DNA from: Stomoxys calcitrans
Lineage: Eukaryota; Arthropoda; Insecta; Diptera; Muscidae
Assembly (NCBI RefSeq): GCF_963082655.1
Contig: NC_081552.1
Span: 196,931,281 to 196,995,280, forward strand
Direction: 5' to 3'
Length of the DNA stretch: 64,000 nt
The notes under the pieces are model-generated. The model did not search any database, was not told where the DNA came from, and was given only the letters and a program-made list of their open reading frames with translations. Shown piece after piece: positions 56,311 to 64,000 of this stretch. Numbering within the stretch: the first letter of the stretch is position 1; each line of letters starts with the position of its first letter. Made by a program: the position numbers and the translations under genes.

Positions 56311-57165
56311 TAATACCCTCCAACATAGGATGGGGGTATACTCACTTCGTTATTTCGTTGGTAACTCATCGAAATGTTAAACTGTTCTTGATCGTCTAGA
56401 CTTGCTAAGTCAATTAAGCCATTTCCGTCCCTCTATACGTCCTTCGCTAGGACGTATTGGGGGAGTAAAGCTAGACACTCGCAATTTTGCACAAATATTT
56501 CCCATTAGTGGGGTTCGGTTGGTATTGTTAATGGGTCAAATCGCTCCATGGTTTGGTAGAGCTGCCATTTCACAGCCAAATCGGATGTTAACTGCGCCCT
56601 CTAGAGGCTCAAAATTTCAACTCAGCAGATCACGGTTTATATGGCAGCTATATCATGTTATGAACCTATTTAGACCATACCTGGCACAGTTGTTAGAAGT
56701 CAAAAAAAACCCCGTGATGAAAATTTTTTTTTTAGCTGAATCGGAGAGAAATTTGGCCCTTTAGATTTTCAAGAAGTGAAAACCCAGTGTCGGTTTATAT
56801 GGCAGCTTTAACCATACTTGCAACAGTTGTTGGAAAACATCTCAAGCAAAAAGAAAACATCTCAAGCTAAATTTCACCTAAATCGGATAGAAATTACGCC
56901 CTATGGGTTCTCAAGAAGTGAAGACCGATGATCGGTTTATATGCCAGCAGAACCGATTTGGAACACACTTAGCACAGTTCTGGGAAGTCGTAGCAAAACA
57001 CCTTGTACAAAATTAAAGCCAAATCAGATAAGAATTTGGCTTCTAGATGTTCAAGAAGTCAAGATACGAAATTGGTTTATAGGGCAGCTATATCAAAACA
57101 TGCACCGATATGACATGTACACGTATTGTACACGTATTAGGACAAAAAAAACATCATAAAGCAAG
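56311..57165. mobile_element. DINE-like composite: reversed 3' block then plus units
   Basis: AATACCCTCCAACATAGGATGG at 56311 is a reversed 3' block. The units from about 56570 are in plus orientation (ACTGCGCCCTCTAGAGGCTC, GTTTATATGGCAGCTATATC). Confidence 0.7.
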
Positions 57166-57764
57166 TAAGAGCGTGCTAAGTTCGGCCGGGCCGAATCTTA
57201 TGTACCCTCCACCATGGATCGCATTTGTCGAGTTCTTTGCACGGTATCTCTTTTAAGGCTAACAAAGAATAATTGATAAGAGCTCTATTGCTATTGGAGT
57301 TATATCAAGTCATAGTCCGATTAGGACCATACATGAACTGAATGCTGAACATTGTAAAAGTCATTGTGTAAAACTTTAGTCCATTCGGATAAGAATTGCG
57401 TCTTGTAGAGGGGGCTCAAGAAGCAAAATCGGAAGATCGGTTTATATGGGAGCTGCATCAAGCTATAGATCGATTCATACCATATTGGACACGTATGTTG
57501 AAGGTCATGAGAGAAGCCGTTGTAGACATTTCTGCCAAATTGGATATGAATTGTGCCGTCTAGAGGCTCCAGAAGTCAAGATCCCAGATCGGTTTATATG
57601 GCAGCTATATCAAAACATGGACCCATATAGCCCATTTACAATCCCAACCGACCTACATTTATAACAAGTAGTTGTGCAACATTTCAAGCGGCTAGCTGTA
57701 TTCCTTCCAAAGTTAGCGAGCTTTCGACAGACAGACGGACGGATGGATGGACGGACAGACTGTT
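57166..57764 (+). mobile_element. DINE-like element with 5' block, plus orientation
   Basis: 5' block: GCAAGTAAGAGCGTGC, TAAGTTCGGCCGGGCCG and TACCCTCCACCATGGATCGC (closely like 24640-24690). Three units follow, then AGACAGACGGACGGATGG. The last 3' part is lost. Confidence 0.82.
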
Positions 57765-58037
57765 TTTTATAGCGCTTGTGAATCAAGTCGACTTAAAGAG
57801 CCCTGTTCAAATTCAGATGTGTGCTTTACAACTTACTCTAGTTGGAATGGTTGTAAAGCACCATGATCCATTTGAGAGCTGCTGCTGATGATTTTTCTTG
57901 GTCGAAAATGAATCACGATACAGGAAACCAGTCAAATGCTTCTAGCAACAACACACTCTTTGCTTTGCTATTAAATGTTTTTTGCTATACTATTCTTTGT
58001 ATATAAAGCATTAAACAATGGTCTAAAATACCATACA
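57765..58037. other. Unassigned intergenic stretch
   Basis: No repeat seen elsewhere in the window and no gene. Confidence 0.45.
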
Positions 58038-59823
58038 ATTCTTAAAATACTTTATTTCAGCCGATATTCTCATGACGTCTGATTTAGGGGTGTTTTCGGG
58101 GGTGAGGTGGTCCCCCAGACAGTTGGCCCTGAAATAATATCAGCATCGCGTTGTTCTCTCAAATACCATTTATTTAAACAAACATATGGCCCCAAGAATG
58201 GTTATCAAATTTGTTTTCTAATTTCAAATACCTTTCATTTGAGCCACATTATGGGGGGGGGGTGTTTTGGGGAAGGGGTGAGGCCTAAAATAAAAGATCC
58301 TACACTAGGATATCAAATTCGTATTCTATTTGTGGGGTATTTTGGGAAAATTTGTACCCAAAGTAGGTATCAATTCTTGCTCTACCCCCCAATTCCTTTC
58401 ATTTAAGCCCCACATTTAGGGGTGTTTTGGGGAGTGGGGTGATCTCCTAAGCCCTGAAAATACATCAGCAATATGCTCTATTCCCATATATTAGAACCCC
58501 ATATTGCCATTGACCTCAAAATTCGATATCAACTAAGTTCTCAATCTCAAATACCATTTACTTAAACCCCTTATTGAAAAAGCCAGCAAATATGTCCGGT
58601 TTGGGGTATGGGCCCTAAAAACTATGAATATCGAGCTCCACTATTCATGAAGACTCAAATTGTCTTGTGAGCAAATATATCCTACTTGGAGGTTGTTGTG
58701 GTAGTAGGACCTCCCTAGACAGTTGGTACCGAATGTTGATGTCATGATTCATGGTCTACTCCAAATACTCTTGATTTGAGCTCCATTTTTCCATAGTCGG
58801 CAAATATGTCCGGTTTGGGGGTGTGTTTTGGGGAATGGGGCGGCCACTCAGTGACTTGGCTTTAAAACGATATATCAGATTCGTGTTCTACTCTAAAATA
58901 CCTCTTATTTGAGCCTAATATTGCAATGGTCAACAAATACTTACTATTTGGGTGGTGTTATGAGGTGGTAGGGTGGCATCATAGACACTTTTCCCGAATA
59001 TTGATATCAAATTCGTGCTTTACTCCCAAAGACCTTTCATTTGAGTCGTATATTGCTATGGTCGTAAATTTGTCTTCTTTGGAGGATGTTCTCGGGGATG
59101 GGCGGACCCCCTTCCCCAAACACTTGGTCTCATATTTGGATATCAGATTCGTATTCTATACTCAAATACCTTTTATTTAAGTCTCATATTGCCATGATCA
59201 GTAAATTAGTCTTGTTTGGGGGTTTTTGGGTAAGGGGTGGACCCCCAGAACCGTGGTCCCACATTTGGATATCAGATTCGTATTCTACTCGCAAATACGT
59301 TTCATTTGAGTCCCATATTGCCATGGTCGGTAAATATGCCCGATTTAGGTGTGTTTTTGGGCTTGGGGTGGTCCCCCTAGCACTTGGTCCGACAATTGAA
59401 TATCAGATACGTTTTCTTATCCTAAATACCTTTCATTTGAGTCCCATATTGTCGTGATTGCTCGAAATATATGTATGGTAGGTTTCAGGGTGGGGCAGGC
59501 CGCCCAGGGTACCCCATCCGAAATTTGGAAACCAAATTTTTATTTTTAGGGTACTATATGAGAGCACACAAAATTTCGCTTAAATCGCACCACCCATCCC
59601 CGAGATCTGGCGTTTCTGAAAATTGAGGTAAGGGGGAGGGTCCGCCCCCCCTTCAGATATCAAAAAATTGTAGTACCCTATTTTCACCACGGGGTTATTA
59701 TGCACCATCTGTGAAAATTTGAAGATAATCGGTTCAGCCGATTCTGAGTCTATAAGGAACACACAAACATACAAACAAACAAACAAACCTACAAGCAAAC
59801 ACAAATTGATTTTTATATATAAG
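58038..59823 (+). repeat. G-rich interspersed family with 3' end
   Basis: Imperfect repeats of CAAATACCTTTCATTTGAG, CCCATATTGCCATGGTCGG and GGGGTGTTTTGGGG. The 3' end is AATCGGTTCAGCCGATTCTG, an AAACAAACAAACAAAC run (59770-59788) and TTTTTATATATAAG. The start matches 63500 onward, so about 200 bp of its 5' end is missing here. Confidence 0.75.
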
Positions 59824-61530
59824 ATTACTGCAAATCGGACGAACATATATATGGGAGCTACATCCAAATGTGAACCGATTTCTATGAAATTCACTACTAA
59901 CATCAAGAGTCATAAGAAAATCCTTCTTGCCAAATTTCTAGAGAATCGGTTAACAAATGACCATTTTATTGCTGTATTACAGCAAATCGGACGAACATAT
60001 ATATGGGAGCTATTTACAAATCTGAACCGATTTCTATGAAATTCATCAGTTACATCGGGAGTCATAAGAAAATCATTCCTGACAAATTTCGAGAGAATCG
60101 GTTAACAAGTGACCATTTTATACCTGTATTACAGCAAATCGGACGAACATATATATGGTAGCTATATACAAATCTGAACCGACTTCTATGAAATTCACCA
60201 GTTACATCGGGAGTCATAAGAAAATCCTTCCCGTCAAATTTCCAGAGAATCGGTTAACAAATGACCATTTTATTGCTGTATTCCAGCAAATCGGACGAAC
60301 ATATATATGAGAGCTATATCCAAATCTGAACCGATTTCTATAAAATTCACAAGTTACATCGGGAGTCATAAGACAATACTTCCTGTCAAATTTCGAGAGA
60401 ATCGGTTAACAAATGATCATTTTATTGCTATATTACTGCAAATCGGACGAACATATATATGGGAGCTATATACAAATCTGAACCGATTTCTATGAAATTC
60501 ACCAGTAATATCGAGTGTCATAAGAAAATCCTTTCCGCCCAATTTCGAAAAAATCGGTTAACAAATGACCATTTTATTGCTGTATTCCAGCAAATCGGAC
60601 GAACATATATATGAGAGCTATATCCAAATCTGAACCGATTTCTATAAAATTCACAAGTTACATCGGGAGTCATAAGACAATACTTCCTGTCAAATTTCGA
60701 GAGAATCGGTTAACAAATGATCATTTTATTGCTATATTACTGCAAATCGGACGAACATATATATGGGAGCTATATACAAATCTGAACCGATTTCTATGAA
60801 ATTCACCAGTAATATCGAGTGTCATAAGAAAATCCTTTCCGCCCAATTTCGAAAAAATCGGTTAACAAATGACCATTTTATTGCTGTATTACAGCAAATC
60901 GGACGTATATATATATGGTAGCTATATACAAATCTGAACAGATTGCTATGAAATTCACCAGTAATATCGAGTGTCATAAGAAAATCCTTTCCGCCCAATT
61001 TCGAAAAAATCGGTTAACAAATGACCATTTTATTGCTGTATTACAGCAAATCGGACGAACATATATATGGGAGCTATATACAAATCTGAACCGATTTCTA
61101 TGAAATTCACCAGTTACATCGGGAGTCATAAGACAATACTTCCTGTCAAATTTCGAGAGAATCGGTTAACAAATGACCATTTTATTGCTATGTTACTGCA
61201 AATCGGACGAACATATATATGGGAGCTATATACAAATCTAAACCGATTTCTATGAAATTCACCAGTAATATCGAGTGTCATAAGAAAATCCTTTCCGCCC
61301 AATTTCGAAAAAATCGGTTAACAAATGACCATTTTATTGCTGTATTACAGCAAATCGGACGAACATATATATGGGAGCTATATACAAATCTGAACCGACT
61401 TCTATGAAATTCACCAGTTACATCGGGAGTCATAAGAAAATCCTTCCTGTCAAATTTCCAGAGAATCGGTTAACAAATGACCATTTAATTGCTGTATTCC
61501 AGCAAATCGGGGAACATATATATGATAATC
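59824..61530 (+). repeat. 152-bp tandem satellite with 304-bp dimers, plus orientation
   Basis: About eleven units with GCAAATCGGACGAACATATA, CAAATCTGAACCGATTTC and GAATCGGTTAACAAATGA. The 152-bp period is exact in most units. 60252-60555 and 60556-60859 look identical as a 304-bp pair. Confidence 0.93.
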
Positions 61531-62342
61531 GAGAGATTGGTTTACATGGGAGCTATATCGACTAAAGACCGACTTGGCAAAGTTGTTGGAATTCGTTATA
61601 ATACTACATGCAAAATTGCAGACGAATCGGGCAATAATTGCGATTTCAGGGTTCAAAATATAAAATCGGGAGATCGTTTTATAGGGGAGCTATATCAGGT
61701 TAAAGGACGATTTGGACCGTACGTGGCATAGTTATTGGAAGTTGTAACAGAACGGCCATATCGGCTTCATGCAAAAAAAAAAATCAGAAGATCGTTTTAT
61801 ATGGGAGCTATACCCAAATCTAAACCGATATGACCCATTTGCAAATCCCAACGACCTACATCAAAAAGAAGTATCTGTGCATCCCTTTACAAGTTTGACC
61901 GCTATCGTTATTTCGGCAGACGGACGGACATGATCAATAATATATATTCTTTATGGGGTCTCAGATCAATATTTCGAGGTGTTACAAACTTAATGTCTAG
62001 ATGGAGGCCACTGTAGCGCAGAGGTTGGCATGTCCGAATCCTGAACGCTGAACGCCTGGGTTCGAATCCTGGCGAGACCATCAGAAAACATTTTCAGCGG
62101 TGGCCTTGCCCTCCTAATGCTGGCAACATTTGTGAGGTAATATGCCATGTAAAACTTCTCTCCGAAGAGGTGTCGCACTGCGGCACGCCGTTCGGACTCG
62201 GCTATAAAAAGGACGTCCCTTATCATTGAGCTTAAACTTGAATCGGACTGTACTCATTGATAGGTGAGAAGTTTGCCCCTGTGATCTAGACAAAAAATGT
62301 CTAGATCAGTATAGCCGCCATCTATTGGTGGCGCGCATACCA
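61531..62342 (+). mobile_element. DINE-like units and 3' block, split by a SINE
   Basis: Units with GGGAGCTATATCAGGTTAAA. 3' block: CGGCAGACGGACGGACATG, TTATGGGGTCTCAGATCAAT and TTTCGAGGTGTTACAAAC, then the SINE, then CAGTATAGCCGCCATCTATTGG. Confidence 0.75.
62003..62295 (+). mobile_element. tRNA-derived SINE (family I), copy 5
   Basis: A box TAGCGCAGAGG and B box GGTTCGAATCC near 62059. Target duplications AATGTCTAGAT (61992-62002, 62296-62306). The 3' end is shortened after TTTGCCCCTGTG. Confidence 0.93.
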
Positions 62343-62380
62343 TTTTCATTTTCTAATAAGTTTGTTGTGCCAGTCGAAGC

Positions 62381-62627
62381 ATGCACTTACTAACGATTAT
62401 CCTAGCAACACTTGCAGTAATAGCCGCCAGTGTCAATGCCATAGTCATGGGCGGTAATTGTTTTTTTTTAAGCTTCTACCAGGGTAATCTCATATTTTGT
62501 AAATGCTGCTACATTATTCTGCGAATCCTTGCATAGATGATGTTCGCTCTTCCTTACGTGCACATTCACACGTTACCATGTTATTGCAGCTGTAGCTGCG
62601 TTAAGGATAATCGTTGAGCTTCCATAA
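62381..62627 (+). CDS. Candidate small secreted peptide gene (two exons, 36 aa; or 51 aa unspliced)
   Basis: ATG at 62381 opens MHLLTIILATLAVIAASVNA, a textbook signal peptide with a likely cleavage after SVNA, followed by IVMG. If GTAATT at 62454 and the TTATTGCAG acceptor ending at 62589 are used, exons 62381-62453 and 62590-62627 join to a mature tail IVMGAVAALRIIVELP, total 36 residues. Without splicing the frame runs to a stop at 62534-62536 (51 residues, with Cys at NC, KCC). AATAAA at 62705 could end the transcript. No family was recognised. The signal peptide is the solid part; gene status is a guess. Confidence 0.4.
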
Positions 62628-63195
62628 TGGCTTTAATGCTTTGGAAAATAACCGTAATTTTCAATGATTATTTTTATGGAAGCATACGTGGCTGTGTACT
62701 GGAAAATAAACAAAAATGATTACTTGGAAACGGAATCATAATTTAGCTGCGGTTTTTCTGCATCATCATCATCATCATCACTCACTCAATTGCGAAACAA
62801 TTTTCAACTTGCCTTTTTAAATTGAGCGACAAGAGAGTTGATAAAAATTTGAAAATTTTGCAGGATTATTCAGTTATGGAGTAAATTTAAAAACCCAACT
62901 GAATGAGGTTGCACATTGAAGTGATTTTGAAAAACTATATCAAGTTGTCAAGTAATTAATTTATGAGTTATATCCTTTGATGTGTATGTATGTGTGTATT
63001 AGTTTAAGCAATAAATAATGGCGGCTTAAAGTAAACGGTTGAAGGGTTTGGGGGTAGCAGGCACATGCCATGTTTGGAACTGCCAAAATAGAGCCATAAA
63101 ATGTGTATTTACTGCATATTGGTAGTTGTGAGATTCTTCGGATGTCGAACGCCACTCTCGGGATTATGGCCATTGAGCATCGAACAGTGGAATAG
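62628..63195. other. Low-repeat intergenic stretch
   Basis: Contains a (CAT)n run at 62761-62780 and AATAAA at 62705-62710. No other gene seen. Confidence 0.5.
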
Positions 63196-63300
63196 AAACG
63201 AAGCGTACTAAGTGCGACTAGGCCGAATCTTAAAAACCCATCAACATGAATTCTGCTAAAAATTTCTACAAACTAAATTTAGTTGAAGGGCATTATTTTA
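63196..63300 (+). repeat. Degenerate DINE-like 5' block
   Basis: ACGAAGCGTACTAAGTGCGAC, GGCCGAATCTTAAAAACCC and ATGAATTCTGCTAAAAA correspond to the element start in plus orientation. Confidence 0.6.
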
Positions 63301-63306
63301 TTCTAC

Positions 63307-64000
63307 ACTAGCTGACCCGGGCCCGCTCGGCTGCGCCTTCTTTTACTTTATATGGGACAAAAGTTTCCTTGGAATACTTATTTTCGACAATTAAAGATCT
63401 TTTAGTGAAATACCATGCTACGAAAATGGTATATCGCTTGACAAATGAATCCCATATGATCTTTATTGGTCTACGAACTTAAGTTTGGATGTAAAGTGTA
63501 GTCCATTCTTAAAATACTTCATTTCAGCCCGATATTCTCATGATGTCTGATTTAGGGGTGTTTTCGGGGTTGAGGTGATCCCCCCGACACTTGACCCTGA
63601 AAAAATATCGCAGCATCGTGCTGTTCTCTCAAATACCATTTATTTAAACCCCATATTGTCATTGGTTTAAGGGGGGTTTACAGGATGAGGCGTCCCCCAA
63701 ACACATGGCCCCAAAATAGGTTATCAAATTCGTTTTCTAATCTCAAATACCTTTCATTTGAGCCACATATTGGCATGGTCGAAAATTTTTTTCCCTTTGG
63801 GGGTGTTTTGGGAAAGGGGTGATGCCCTAAATACATGAACCTACATTTGGATATCAAATTCGTATTCTACTCCCAAATACCTCTAAATTGAGCCCCATAT
63901 TGCGATGGTCAGTAAAAAAATTGCTGTTTGTGGGTTATTTTAGGTTAGGGGTAGACTCCCAGAAAATTGGTTCCGAAAGTGGGTATCAAATCTTGCTCTA
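63307..64000 (+). repeat. G-rich interspersed family, 5' end (runs off the window)
   Basis: Starts ACTAGCTGACCCGGGCCCG. From 63505 it matches 58038 onward (GATATTCTCATGA.GTCTGA, TTTAGGGGTGTTTTCGGGG). It gives the 5' boundary missing from the other copies. Confidence 0.78.

Noticed and set aside
59824..61530. CRISPR-like array
   Set aside because: The whole 152-bp unit is repeated with no unique spacers, and the setting is eukaryotic.

Overview
The window is eukaryotic: intron-split genes with GT..AG junctions, non-LTR retrotransposons, tRNA-derived SINEs, Tc1/mariner MITEs and very abundant minisatellite-bearing repeats ending in TATACCC-type blocks. The repeat types, the GTCCGTCCGTCTGTC block (as in DINE-1/INE-1 elements) and arthropod-type LINE tails suggest a higher fly, with a calyptrate such as Stomoxys or Musca fitting best. 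That placement is inference; no database search was possible.

One host gene dominates. A complete SLC36/PAT-type amino-acid transporter gene lies on the + strand from an ATG at 3140 to a stop at 55880. Nine coding exons join in frame into 456 residues: 3140-3144, 24059-24193, 24263-24413, 24487-24608, 32971-33197, 33285-33415, 42967-43145, 48640-48815 and 55636-55880. Every junction keeps frame and has consensus splice sites. Only about 1.37 kb of about 52.7 kb is coding. Three introns are short (69, 73 and 87 bp). The other five (20.9, 8.4, 9.6, 5.5 and 6.8 kb) are packed with repeats. A possible tiny secreted-peptide gene sits downstream at 62381-62627.

Repeat layout: an inverted copy of a 304-bp (2 x 152) satellite at 1-1430; 5' flank with a mariner MITE (1881-2096); intron 1 with RTE-like and RNase-H LINE fragments (3.2-5.5 kb), DINE-like arrays (5.5-9.6, 10.6-12.4, 13.2-15.4, 17.3-21.3 and 21.5-23.4 kb), SINEs, a mariner relic and a 174-bp near-perfect palindrome (23272-23445); intron 4 with DINE-like elements and a three-layer nest (R1-clade LINE, then a LINE, then a GTT-type short element); intron 6 with a SINE whose tail resembles the 3' end of a resident LINE, two fold-back MITEs and a LINE broken by one of them; introns 7-8 with DINE-like elements and two minus-strand LINEs. 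Downstream are a G-rich interspersed family (58.0-59.8 and 63.3-64 kb) and a second 152/304-bp satellite array (59.8-61.5 kb).

No mobile-element open frame looks intact: all LINE and transposase copies are truncated, frameshifted or internally deleted. Target-site duplications and interrupted repeat units let several insertions be ordered in time.
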